Below, piece after piece: positions 34,236 through 46,076 of a DNA stretch of 64,000 nt. The notes beneath the pieces are model-generated. The model ran no database searches and was not told the DNA's origin. It saw nothing but the letters and a program-made list of their open reading frames with translations. Each line of letters begins with the position of its first letter. Position 1 is the stretch's first letter. A program made the position numbers and the translations under genes. Origin of the DNA: Siphonodentalium dalli (lineage: Eukaryota; Mollusca; Scaphopoda; Gadilida; Siphonodentaliidae); contig CP136069.1 in the NCBI GenBank assembly GCA_032622095.1, positions 5,566,976-5,630,975 of the forward strand, written 5' to 3'.

Positions 34236-34345
34236 TTCTCTCATATGATATTTATGAAACTCGTCACGAATTTTCAGTTTCTCTCGCCGGAGGCTCGAGA
34301 AAACTGAAAATTCTTAGACTCGTTTCATAAATATCATATGAGAAA
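34236..34345. repeat. Long hairpin, arms of about 45 bp
   Basis: CTCATATGATATTTATGAAAC pairs with GTTTCATAAATATCATATGAG, and the inner part AATTTTCAGTTT with AAACTGAAAATT. The loop holds TCTCGCCGGAGGCTCGAG. The shape suggests a MITE-like hairpin. Confidence 0.85.
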
Positions 34346-34849
34346 AACACTCATTTCATATCCTCTATATCTCAAAGTGGGGATTTTACATGTCAAATTG
34401 TATTTCCTTTATGATTTTATCGTGTTATCCAAACCATTATAACTTCTTCTGAAACCGGTCACGTGACGTCAAAACTCAAGGTCATTGGCTCTTATAGATA
34501 TATTATTATAACACAGAAGTTAGTTCACTCTGGTGCTAATTTGTATCATTATTTATTGATGCATCATTATTTCATTATTCTCGTTTGATATAGGTGGGGT
34601 CATGAAGAAATGGTGCCCTCGCTCTCATTTTTGGCGAGAGTCGATAAAGGCTCGATCTCAGGAATTACCATGGCAATCGTTAATAATTAGTTCGTCGAGG
34701 ATGTGGACGAATTTTATGGAAAACATCATTTCCATAACAAAAATAAAACAATGTCTATTTTCGTCAGTTGTTTCGATTTTCGGCCCAAATTTTTTGAATT
34801 TTCTGAAAATATCGTTGTATAAATAACTTTATTTGTTAGATATTATCAG

Positions 34850-35480
34850 ATTGGTGGCAATTAAATTTAAGGTGTACATATCTTGCTTTACAAGTTACAA
34901 TATTGGTGCAAATACTGAATTTGAAGAAATGTTGGGGTATAGTGTTAAAGAAACATTCGCTGCGAGTTGATTGAGGAGTTTGTCGCGGCTTGTAAATGTT
35001 TGCAGAATTCAGGAATAAAATAAAGACCATTGACTCACAGGGAATACGTTATTTTAAATTCAAAACGTTTTTTTTTCGTATTTTTTCCGAATTTTCAGTC
35101 AAAAATTTCAAAGATGCCTAATAAAATGTTTGCTTTAAATAATCTTCTTTCGTTGTGTATCGTCCAATAGCTCTTAAAGAATACCAATAAAATCGTTTTG
35201 CATATAATTTGCTTACATGTGACGATAATCGTGCACAAAATTAAATTGGGAAATTATAGTGGTTGGGTTAAAGAAACCTTCGGCGAGCATCGACCAATGG
35301 GTTTGTTGTGGTTTGTAAATGTTTGGAGAACTCAGGAATAACCCCGACAAATTTTGATAATTGACTTCCAGTATATTTCTTCGTCATTGTTCCGATAATT
35401 TTGAAGACCTAATAGAATGGGTTTTTATTATCATATTCGTTATGTCGTCAAATAACTATCAAATAATACGAAGCATATGC
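34850..35480. repeat. Diverged tandem duplication of about 325 bp
   Basis: GTTAAAGAAACATTCG, GGCTTGTAAATGTTTG and TCAGGAATAA at 34947-35020 recur as diverged copies at 35269-35345. Identity is low. Confidence 0.6.
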
Positions 35481-35486
35481 ATTTGA

Positions 35487-37079
35487 AAAAATGTTATGTG
35501 ACAACTAACGATAGTAAAATGTTATGTGACAACTAACGATAGTAAAATGTTATGTGACAACTAACGATAGTAAAATGTTATGTGACAACTAACGATAGTA
35601 AAATTTTATGTGACAACTAACGATAGTAAAATGTTATTTGACAACTAACGATAGTAAAATGTTATGTGACAACTAACGATAGTAAAATGTTATGTGACAA
35701 CTAACGATAGTAAAATGTTATGTGACAACTAACGATAGTAAAATGTTATGTGACAACTAACGATAGTAAAATGTTATGTGACAACTAACGATAGTAAAAT
35801 GTTATGTGACAACTAACGATAGTAAAATGTTATGTGACAACTAACGATAGTAAAATGTTATGTGACAACTAACGATAGTAAAATGTTATGTGACAACTAA
35901 CGATAGTAAAATGTTATGTGACAACTAACGATAGTAAAATGTTATGTGACAACTAACGATAGTAAAATGTTATTTGACAACTAACGATAGTAAAATGTTA
36001 TGTGACAACTAACGATAGTAAAATGTTATGTGACAACTAACGATAGTAAAATGTTATGTGACAACTAACGATAGTAAAATGTTATGTGACAACTAACGAT
36101 AGTAAAATGTTATGTGACAACTAACGATAGTAAAATGTTATGTGACAACTAACGATAGTAAAATGTTATGTGACAACTAACGATTGTAAAATGTTATTTG
36201 ACAACTAACGATAGTAAAATGTTATGTGACAACTAACGATAGTAAAATGTTATGTGACAACTAACGATAGTAAAATGTTATGTGACAACTAACGATAGTA
36301 AAATGTTATGTGACAACTAACGATAGTAAAATGTTATGTGACAACTAACGATAGTAAAATGTTATGTGACAACTAACGATAGTAAAATGTTATGTGACAA
36401 CTAACGATAGTAAAATGTTATGTGACAACTAACGATAGTAAAATGTTATGTGACAACTAACGATAGTAAAATGTTATGTGACAACTAACGATAGTAAAAT
36501 GTTATGTGACAACTAACGATAGTAAAATGTTATGTGACAACTAACGATAGTAAAATGTTATGTGACAACTAACGATAGTAAAATGTTATGTGACAACTAA
36601 CGATAGTAAAATGTTATGTGACAACTAACGATAGTAAAATGTTATGTGACAACTAACGATAGTAAAATGTTATGTGACAACTAACGATAGTAAAATGTTA
36701 TGTGACAACTAACGATAGTAAAATGTTATTTGACAACTAACGATAGTAAAATGTTATGTGACAACTAACGATAGTAAAATGTTATGTGACAACTAACGAT
36801 AGTAAAATGTTATGTGACAACTAACGATAGTAAAATGTTATGTGACAACTAACGATAGTAAAATGTTATGTGACAACTAACGATAGTAAAATGTTATGTG
36901 ACAACTAACGATAGTAAAATGTTATGTGACAACTAACGATAGTAAAATGTTATGTGACAACTAACGATAGTAAAATGTTATGTGACAACTAACGATAGTA
37001 AAATGTTGTGACAACTAACGATAGTAAAATGTTATGTGACAACTAACGATAGTAAAATGTTATGTGACAACTAACGATA
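35487..37079. repeat. 28-bp minisatellite, about 57 copies
   Basis: The unit is ATGTTATGTGACAACTAACG plus ATAGTAAA. Copies are nearly uniform. Rare variants are TTATTTGAC at 35631, 35967, 36191 and 36723 (spacings 12, 8 and 19 units), ATTTTATG near 35604, CGATTGTA near 36181, and a 2-bp deletion near 37005. The array stops abruptly before AACAAAATAC. Confidence 0.97.
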
Positions 37080-37299
37080 CAACAAAATACAACACGATAA
37101 CTGCCTGCAGTCAGTTTACAGTTAGAATTACATTATTTCTCTCATTCAAAGTGGTTTTGAAGCCCAACTCATTGCCAAAACACTAAAAAACAAGCCGAAT
37201 GTTTTTTTTAGTTGCGGAAAAAATTGCTTGTTGGTGGCTTTGACCACCCACACACCCCGGCATACGTGCCGGAATTTTTTGTCACCCCCCCCCCCCCCT

Positions 37300-39083
37300 G
37301 CAATATCCAGAAATCGGATGCCAGAAATCGCAGTTTCAAGAAACTTATCGCACGTAGGAAACTCGTTTCTGTGAATCAGTCTGATCCGGTCACACGTTTG
37401 GTTGCTACACACATTCCAGCTTCTGTCGCAAGCGGTTCAGGCACCACGATCGATCATATATTTATACACAAATCAAATCTGCACCGTGTAAACGAAATAA
37501 GAGTTATCGACGACTCTGCCACTGATTATTCCAACCACCGTCCTGTCAAAATGCTCATCGAGCTAGGTAATCTTCAGACTCTTCAATGGCTGGTAATCAA
37601 AATTGTGTCGATAAACTTCTACCCAATAGTCCCATTACGTACTCTGCTGGTCTTGATCAGTATTACTCGGGCATTATCGAAGCTATTAATTCTGCGTCGT
37701 CAATCTTCATTCCAAACAAATTGTACAAATCGCACGTTAAACCATACTGGAATGAAAAGCTGAAGGAACTTCATAATCAAATGCGCAACTTCAAACGTAT
37801 ATGGAACGTTGAAGGTCGCACAAGAGGTCAGGATCACGTCTCGTATGCCCAATATAAAGCAGCGAAGTGTGCGTTCCGCAAGGATCTACGACATAGCAAC
37901 TTGAAATTCTTATCAAGCCAAAGCGACCAAGTTGACAATGCTGCGGAAATCAACCAAGAGCACCTTTTTCGGTTATTTAACCAAAACAAATATAGAACTA
38001 GGGCAACTAATTATAACTTCTTCGAGGTTGACAATGCGACGCTCCGTAATCCAGAAGAAATCACCACTGCGTGGGCTGAGTATTATGAACGATTATATTG
38101 CCAACTTGAGTCGGACGCATTCGATCATCATCATTACGATTATGTCAATAATGCAGTTGAATACATTGCATCTAACATAAACACACATGTAGTCTCTACC
38201 CCACTTGATAAACATACGTTATATCCTATTTCTATTCAGGAGCTAAAGGAAATTCTCAAGTCAATGAATATGGGGAAAGCTCCTGGTCCGGACATGATAT
38301 GTTACGAGCACATTGTGTATGGAGGCGAGTCGTTACAGGAACGGTTAGCGTACGTCTTGAGCAAAATTCTAGATCTACAACATATACCCGCTATGGCAAA
38401 ACATGACCTAATGGTTTCCATGTATAAGGGGGGTGATAAGCCAAAAACTAAATTCGATAGCTACAGGGCAATAACTACCAGTTCTGTATAAGACACTAGA
38501 AAAAATAATGTTGTCTCGCATGGAACGCAATACGCGAACTCTAATTAAAGTTCATCCCCTTCAAAACGGTTTTCAGAAAAATGTCAGTTGTCTTATGTCG
38601 TCATATGTATTGCATGAAAGCATGAACTTCACAAAATAACAACAGTCTAAACTATTCGCCTGCTTCTTGGATGTACATAAGGCATTCGACACAGTGTGGA
38701 TCAACGGCTTATTGTTGAAGCTACACCATCGTGGGTTCCAAGGCAAAATATGGCTCCTCCTAAGAGAGTTTTTGAGTAATATATCATGTGTAGTCAAACA
38801 TACAGACATTCTGTCTAAGTCAATTGCGATAAAACAAGGCGCAAGGCAAGGGAATATTTTATCCCCTCTGTTCTATATGTTGTACATAGATGATCTGTTG
38901 TATGAACTTGAAGCTTCAAACTTTGGTTTTCGACTTTTATCCTCCAACTGCTCGTCTCCAACACAAGCTGATGATATGACATTGTTGTCCCTCTCAAGTT
39001 ACGGCTTACAACGTTTATGTGATATATGCACATCATATAGTCAAAAGTGGCGGTTCATGTATAATCCAAACAAATGTAAAGTC
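37300..39083 (+). pseudogene. Non-LTR retrotransposon (LINE) ORF2, 5' part, split by a 21-kb insertion
   Basis: The end of an apurinic-type endonuclease domain is visible (TTIDHIFIHKSNL and DYSNHRPVKML at 37440-37560). The reverse transcriptase follows after a frame change: MGKAPGPDMICYEHIV, then DKPKTKFDSYRAI at 38430-38470. A frameshift at about 38490 and a TAA near 38638 precede FLDVHKAFDTVW (block A, 38662), KQGARQGNILSPLFYMLYID (block B) and QADDMTLLS (catalytic ADD, near 38970). The frame then runs to NPNKCKV at 39063-39083, where the foldback element begins. Reading resumes in frame at 60361. The 5' end is truncated near 37300 beside a C-run. The clade is uncertain, perhaps CR1-like. 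Confidence 0.88.
39075..39083. repeat. 9-bp target duplication, left
   Basis: TGTAAAGTC, identical to 60352-60360. Removing the insert and one copy restores a continuous reading frame across the LINE (KCKV then IVFN). Confidence 0.93.
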
Positions 39084-39420
39084 AGGTGTGTGAAGTTGGT
39101 TTGACATTGGACGTTGGACGTTGGACGTTCAACAAGAACGATCTAAACACCGCATATTTGCAGATGAAAATTACTGTGAAGTTGGTTTGACATTGGACGT
39201 TGGACGTTCAACAGGAACGATCTAAACACCGCATATTTGCAGATGAAAATTACTGAGAAGTTGGTTTGACATTGGACGTTGGACGTTGGACGTTCAACAA
39301 CAACGATCTAAAAACCGCATATTTGCAGATGAAAATTACTGTGAAGTTGGTTTGACAATGGACGTTCAACAACAACGATCTTAAAACCGCTTATTTCCAG
39401 CTGAATCGAATCGCACATAG
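39084..39420. repeat. Left arm tier 1: 79-86-bp terminal units, four copies
   Basis: GAAGTTGGTTTGACATTGGACG starts each unit at 39092, 39178, 39257 and 39343. Each is followed by variable TTGGACG triplings, AACGATCTAAA, and CCGCATATTTGCAGATG. One frame reads TFNRNDLNTAYLQMKI, which weakly resembles an RT block. Confidence 0.9.
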
Positions 39421-41135
39421 GCACAGGTAGAACCGCTTTGTTTCGGTCCAAGCAGTATTGCGTGGGAATAATCTATGCTTCATAGGATTTCCCTACCGAA
39501 ATTTCAAGGCTATTGATCCACTGGTTTTGCCTCTACCCTCTGCACTCACGGCGAACTTTAGCCAAAATTTTCTAAGTCGAACATTCATTTGTTTACCTTT
39601 CGAAAGACATTCAAACAGACATTCACATATATGCTTCTGGCCCAATTATAGGGCCCGTTTCGGGTGCCATGGGCGTACCTGGATGTGTAACGAATGAAAA
39701 TCATCGGCATATCATAATGCTTGCAGTTTGTGAGATAATGGGGGTGATCAAATATTTGGGAATATCGCTGTGAAGTTGGACGGACGTTGGACGTTCGTGG
39801 ACATTCGCGACACGGTCTGTTTTCAATGAAATACCATAAAGTCGCATTTGTTGATATGACTAACAGCTGCCTTGTGCCCACATAACTCTTATTTTTAAAA
39901 ATCACACTACCGAAATTTCAAGGTTATTGATCCACTGGTTTTGTCTCTACCCTCTGCACTCACGGCGAACTTTAGACAGAATTTTCTAAGTCGAACATCC
40001 ATTTGTTTACCTTTCGAAAGACATTCAAACAGACATTCAAATATATGCTTCTGGCCCAATTATAGAGCCCGTTTCGGGTGCCATGGGCGTACCTGGATGT
40101 GTAACGAATGAAAATCATCGGCATATCATAATGCTTGCAGTTTGTGAGATAATGGGGGTGATCAAATATTTGGGAATATCGCTGTGAAGTTGGACGGACG
40201 TTGGACGTTCGTGGACATTCGCGACACGGTCTGTTTTCAATGACATACCATAGACTCGCATTTGTTGATATGACTAACAGCTGCCTTGTGCCCACACAAC
40301 TCTTATTTAAAAAAAATCACCCTCCTTGCAAAACATATTTCCATGCAAATAATCAAATTGTTGAATGTCCACGAACGTCCAACGTCCGTCTAACTTCACA
40401 GCAGTATTTCCAAAACAAAACAAAACGCAATTTTCAGTTTGCACCAGGAGACTTCTCTAGACCTAATTCGCGCTCTCAAACAGACAAATTTTAAAAAAAA
40501 ATTTAGAGAATTTTCCGAATGTTTTTTACTTTGAAAAACATTGGACGTTGGACGTTCAACACTGTCGATCTAAAAAAGGGTTACCGGCAGGTGACTCGAA
40601 TCGAACATGGGCACATGCAGAACTGCTTTGTTTCGGTCCAAGCGGTATTTCGTGGGAATAATCTATGCTCCATACGTCTTCCATGCCGAAATGTCAAGGT
40701 CAAATATATGCTTCTGGCCCAATTATAGGGCCCGTTTCGGGTGCCATGGGCATACCTGGATGTGTAACGAATGAAAATCATCGGCATATCATAATGCTTG
40801 CAGTTTGTGAGATAATGGGGGTGATCAAATATTTGGGAATACCTCTGTGAAGTTGGAAAGACGTTGGACGTTCGCGTACATTCGTGACAAGGTCAGTTTT
40901 CAATAGCATAGACTCGCATGTGTTGATATGACTAACAGCTGCTTTGCACAACTCTTATTTAAATCACCTTCCTACCAAACATATTTCCATGCAAATAATC
41001 AAATTGTTGAATGTCCACGAACGTCCAACGTCCATCCAGACTCGCATTTGTTGATATGACTAACAGCTGCTTTGTACCCACACAAAATCGAACATGGATA
41101 CAGGCAGAACCGCTTTGTTTCGGCCCAAGCGGTTA
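39421..41135. repeat. Left arm tier 2: about 500-bp units, three and a part
   Basis: Shared marks are CCGCTTTGTTTCGGTCCAAG, CTTCTGGCCCAATTATAG, AATGAAAATCATCGGCATAT, and GACTAACAGCTGC, near 39440, 39920 (start missing), 40610 and 41060. Each contains the GTTGGACG words of tier 1 and an inverted GAATGTCCACGAACGTCC segment. Confidence 0.87.
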
Positions 41136-41139
41136 AAAC

Positions 41140-42790
41140 TAATCCATTCAAAATAAATGATTAATAAATGTTCCTCATTAAAGATGACGACCATTCAGAT
41201 GTGATTCAGTGTGCAAGTAGAATATCGAGTGTTCAATATAATACCAATGCATACGTTAAAATAGTCTATTAATAATAGATAGCAATTAATTAAATATCAT
41301 CTTCTTAAAACATGACGACCATTCAGATGTGATTTTATAAGGACCAGTGTGCAATTAGCATATCGATTGCTCAATATAATACCAATATCTACGTTAAAAT
41401 AGTCTATTAATAATAAATATAAACTATTAATAAATGATCCTCATAAAACAGTACGACCATGTAGGTGTGACCAGTGTGCAATTAACATATCGAGTATTCA
41501 ATATAATAACAATACTTGCGTTAGAAATAATCTATTCAAAATAAATAGGGATTATTAATAATTGTTCCTCATTAAACATGACGACCATTCAGATGTAATT
41601 TTATAAGGACCAGTGTGCTAGTAGCATATCGAGTGTTCAATATAATATCAATACGTACGTTAAAACTAATCTATTAAAAATAAATAGAAATTAATTAAAT
41701 ATCAATTTCTTAAAACATGACGACCATTCAGATGTGATTTTATAAGAACCAGTGTGTAATTAGCATATCGAGTGTTCAATATAATACCAATACGTACTTT
41801 AAAAATAATCTATTGACAATAAATAGGAATTATTAATAAATGACCCTCATAAAACATTAGGACCATTTAAATCTGATTTTATAATGACCGGTGTGCAATT
41901 AGCATATCGAGTGTTCAATATAATACCATACCAATACATACGTTAAAATAATCTGTTAAAAATAAATCGAAATTATTAATAAATTATCCTCATAAAACAT
42001 GACAACCATTCAAATATGATGTTATAAGGTCCAGTGTTCAATTAGCATATCGAATGTTCAATAAAATACCAATGCATATGTTAAAATAATCTATTAAAAA
42101 ATAAATAGGAATTATTAAAACATGATCCTCATAAAAATATGACGACCATTCAAATGTGATTTTTATAAGGTCCAGTATGCAATTAGCATATCGAGTGTTC
42201 AATATAATACCAATACATATGTTAAAATAATCTATTAAACATAAATAGAAATTATTAATAAATGATTACCATAAAACATGACGACTATTCAAATGTGATT
42301 TAAGGTCCAGTGTGCAATTAGCATGTCGAGTGTTCAATATAATAACAATACTTGCGTTAAAAATGATCTATTGAAAATAAATAGAGATTATTAATAAATC
42401 TTCCTCATTAAACGTGACGACCATTGAGATGTGATTTCATAAGGTCCAGTGTGCAATTAGCATATCCAGTGTTCAATATAATACCAATACGTTCGTTAAA
42501 AATAATCTATTAAAAATAAATAGCAATTAATTAACTATCTTCTTAAAACATGACGACCATTCAGATGTGATTTTATAAGGACTAGTGAGCAATTAGCATA
42601 TCGATTGTTCAATATAATACCAATACATACGTTAAAATAATCTATTAAAAATATATAGAAATTATTAATAAATCATCAGCATAAAACATGACGACCTTTC
42701 AGATGTGATTTTATAAGATCCAGTGTGCAATTGGCATATCGAATGTACAACATAATACCAATACGTACATGTACGTACGTTAAAAATAAA
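41140..42790. repeat. Left arm tier 3: about 130-145-bp AT-rich units, about twelve
   Basis: Units contain CATGACGACCATTCAGATGT, GTGCAATTAGCATATCGAG, GTTCAATATAATACCAATAC and AATCTATTAAAAATAAATAG. Copies are diverged with small indels. Confidence 0.92.
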
Positions 42791-42904
42791 TTACGCAATG
42801 TGTTTGTTTTTTGGAGGTACTTAAAATGGATCGCTAGCCCGCCCACAACCGGAAACTACATCTACTAGGCATCTTGGTATATGTGGAGATGACAGATACT
42901 CGGC
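42791..42904. repeat. Innermost block of left arm
   Basis: About 114 bp from ATTACGCAATGTGTTTG to GACAGATACTCGG. It is the complement of 53953-54067, with a few changes. Homology between the arms ends exactly at CTCGG. Confidence 0.9.
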
Positions 42905-43427
42905 GACTCGATAAAATTCGTATCCGGGGCAAGATACATTCACATACCAAATTTCAAGTCGATAGCTCCACCCGTTTCCGAGATCTCGTCTGCGCATGCG
43001 CGAAGCGGGCGCCGCACGGGCTCGGCGACCCGATAAAATTCGTATTCGTGGCAAGATACATTCACACACCAAATTTCAAGTCGATAGCTCCACCCGTTTC
43101 CGAGATCTCGTCTGAGCATGCGCGAAGCTGGCGTCGCACGGGCTCGACGACCCGATAAAATTCGTATCCGGGGCAAGATACATTCATATAGCAAATTTCA
43201 AGTCGATAGCTCCACCCGTTTCCGAGATCTCGTCTGCGCCTGCGCTGCACGGGCGCCGCACGGGCTCGCCAATACGACAATGACGACCGCCTGGTCAAAC
43301 TACACACACGTACCAAGTTTCGCCCTGATCGGAGGAGAATCGTAGATTTGTATTAATGACAAACAGACAGAAAAACAGACAGACAGACAGACAGACAGAG
43401 GTCTTCAAAATATATATGAGATTGCAC
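42905..43427 (-). mobile_element. Truncated Helitron-like unit with 122-bp NRF-1-like repeats
   Basis: Reading minus, it starts TCTCATATATATTTTGAAG at 43427 and runs through GTCTGTCTGTC into three 122-bp units (marks at 42910, 43032, 43154). It then stops within a unit at 42905, fused to the arm. Each unit carries GCGCATGCGC. It is the mirror of 47621-48060. The 3' hairpin end is lost. Confidence 0.78.
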
Positions 43428-44052
43428 GCAGACACACCAAGTTTCAGCTTAAATTTTGGAAAATAAGAGTTTTATCGACATAAATCGATTTGATTGGGAA
43501 ATCCTATGTTAAATACATTTTAGGGCATTGCGAGTGTTTTCTGAGCTGCTTTTTTTTGGTATGCTTTATTGATAACTCAATCGTACTATTATGCACAAAA
43601 TATAGAGTCATATATCATATTTACAGTGTATGTACATAATGTGACATTTGGCCGTCGAATTCAGGGTCCTTTGTTTGTGTAATCATCATCATCATTATTA
43701 TCATCATCATTATCATCATCATCATTATCATCATCACCATCATCATGGTTGTCGTCATCATCACGGTCCTCGTCGTCGTCATCGCCGTCGTCGTCATCGT
43801 CATCTATCATCATACATGTAGGTATTTCTGTAAACCTAATTTGTTAAAAATCGTAAAATTCTTCAAAATATATTCATTTTACTCAGTAAGTAACGCATAT
43901 AATTTGTCATTAGTTGGGAAGTCATAATACTTCCCTGGTAAATATTTGCATCTTAAAGTTCTGAATTCTGGGCAAACTAATATGAAATGGTATTCATCAC
44001 CAGTTTGCGATTTACAGAATTTACACACTTTTGAATCAGCTGTTTTGCCCAC
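43428..44052 (-). pseudogene. LINE 3' end (C-terminal zinc motif, GAT tail), minus copy
   Basis: Complement of 47000-47620. It contains the coding end with CKFCKSQTGDEYHFILVCPE, the stop, a long TGATGA-type microsatellite (43680-43810), a 3' region with AATAAAG and an A-run (43551-43570), and then the target repeat. Homology to the plus copy ends near 44052. The reverse transcriptase of probably the same element lies at 45226-46076. Confidence 0.85.
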
Positions 44053-44707
44053 TGTGTAGGAACTGTTACATCGGAAATCGTTCTATCGCCGGTTTGTGAT
44101 GGTTCTTGACTGATTTGTGACGGTTCCTGATGATCGAAATTATACATTTGCACGACTTTTTGACAGTTAAAACGCAATTTTGAGGCATCTAGGTAATAAT
44201 TCGATTAGTTATTGTCAATCCCATCACAATCTGTGGCACCACTGAGCGTGTTAATAACGAAACCTTCATTGTGCGAGTCATAACAACGACAAAAACCGCG
44301 AATTTTGATAATTGTTTGGGTTCTCTCCTGATTGAGTCGGTTCTCTCCCCATTTAATCGTTCTATACGGGTAAAACTATGGCTAATATTTGCCATGGTAC
44401 ATGGTTCAAACTGCCAATTTTGTGAAAGTATACAAAGATAAACACAACAAACTATGCATTAAGTTGAAATTTGCACCACTTGTCATTAATTTCGATGAAT
44501 TACACTGCCTGTCTATGCTTATCCAATAAGCTGTGTTACGCCTATCAAAATTCACAAAGCGCCAGCTAGTTTGAAAAATAACGCGTTTTGCAGGCCCAAC
44601 ATTTCAACATTTCAATAGCCGGTTAACAATAGTGAAATTTCATAGCGCTGGATTTCGGAAAGCGTGAACGTAGACGAGATATATATAGTTATCTGTCTTG
44701 TATTTTA
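44053..44707. other. Unrecognised insert within the minus LINE
   Basis: AT-rich DNA with diverged GTTCTCTCCTGATTGAGTCGG-like words. No coding or terminal structure was identified. Confidence 0.5.
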
Positions 44708-45202
44708 TCTCATATATATTTTGAAGACCTCTGTTTGTCTGTCTGTCTGTCTGTATGTCTGTATGTCATTTATGCAAATATACGATTCTCGACAGATCGG
44801 GACGAAACTTGGTACGTGTGTGTAGTTTGATCAGGCGGTCGTCGTTGTCGTATTGGCGAGCCCGTGCGGCGCCAGCTTCGCTCATGCGCAGACGAGATCT
44901 CGGAAACGGGTGGGGCTATCGACTTGAAATTTGCTGTGTGAATGTATCTTGCCCCGGATACGAATTTTATCGAATCGCCGAGCCCGTGCGACGCCAGCTT
45001 CGCGCATGCGCAGACGAGATCTCGGAAACGGGTAGAGCTATCGACTTGAAATTTGGTATGTGAATGTATCTTGCCCCGGATACGAATTTTATCGGGTCGC
45101 CGAGCCCGTGCGACGCCAGCTTCGCGCATGCGCAGACGAGATCTCGGAAACGGGTGGAGATATCGACTTGAAATTTGGTATGTGAATGTATCTTGCCCCG
45201 GA
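44708..45202 (+). mobile_element. Helitron-like unit, 3'-truncated
   Basis: Starts TCTCATATATATTTTGAAG after an A, as expected for Helitron insertion between A and T. Then come GTCTGTCTGTC, GACGAAACTTGGTACGTGTG, and about three 122-bp units with GCGCATGCGC. It breaks at GCCCCGGAT. Different flanks from 47621 show the left boundary independently. Confidence 0.75.
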
Positions 45203-45225
45203 TTGTTATATGTTCAATCGACCTA

Positions 45226-46076
45226 CAGAAAGAGTCGACAATATCAATACCTGTATCATTCATAGTAAACTTAAAAGTCTCGTTCTGCTTTCTACTGCCA
45301 AATATCATAATTTTACTTTTGTCCAAATTTATGCCCAACTTCCAAGATACCGTATAATGATTGTATGCATCTAGTGCTCTCTGCATCCCGTGTGGTGACT
45401 CGGCGAATAACACCGTGTCATCGGCATACAACATGCACAGTATTTTCAAATAATCATCGAACTTATCCTCAAACATTCCTCCTACGTATGGTAAGCCCTA
45501 CATGCAGCAATCATTAAAAAATTCTTCAAGGTCATTTAAGAATATTGTGAATAGAAAAGGAGAAAGACTAACACCCTGTCGTACACCGATACTGCAAGAA
45601 AAATAATCGGATTTGTAATTCCCGGCTTTAATACACGACTCTATTCCCTTATACATCCCTTGAATAACTCTAAATATTTTCCCACCAATGTTACTCCTCA
45701 AAAGTGTTATCATCAACCCATCCCTCCAAACCGTATCAAATGCTTATCTCAAATCAATGAACGCACAAAAAAGTCTCTTTTTCTTTTTAAGAAAAAGTTC
45801 AATCAAAGCATACAAGATAAATATATTGTCGGCTGTTGAGTGGTGCTCTCTGAATCCACTCTGACATTCTGTTATCGTATTCAATCTGTCGGTAAAAGAT
45901 CGCAGTCGCGAGTTAACTAACGCGGTGAAAACTTTACTCAGAGAACTCAATAATGTTATACCACGATACGAATCTGGTTTCCGTCGGTCGCCGTTATTTT
46001 TATATAGCGGCTTTATTATACCAGTTGTCCAACTTTCTGGGAAAATTCCAGTCATATTGGACTCCCGACTGTACAA
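45226..46076 (-). pseudogene. LINE reverse transcriptase, second family, two stops
   Basis: One minus-strand frame covers nearly the whole palm: FPESWTTGIIKPLYK and PDSYRGITLLS at the start (46050-45950), AFIDLR with a TAA where Lys or Gln is usual, then AFDTVW (near 45740, block A). IGVRQGVSLSPFLFTIFLND follows (block B), a TAG near 45496, and YADDTVLFAE (catalytic block C, near 45420). The thumb region is KLGINLDKSKIMIFG. It ends at VDSF near 45228, where the Helitron-like insert lies. Only two nonsense codons break about 284 codons, so this copy is fairly young. The family differs from the LINE at 37300. C-terminal coding sequence of the same order lies at 44052-43960. Confidence 0.9.

Noticed and set aside
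35487-37079. CRISPR array
   Set aside because: The 28-bp units are contiguous with no unique spacers, and the DNA is eukaryotic with no cas genes.
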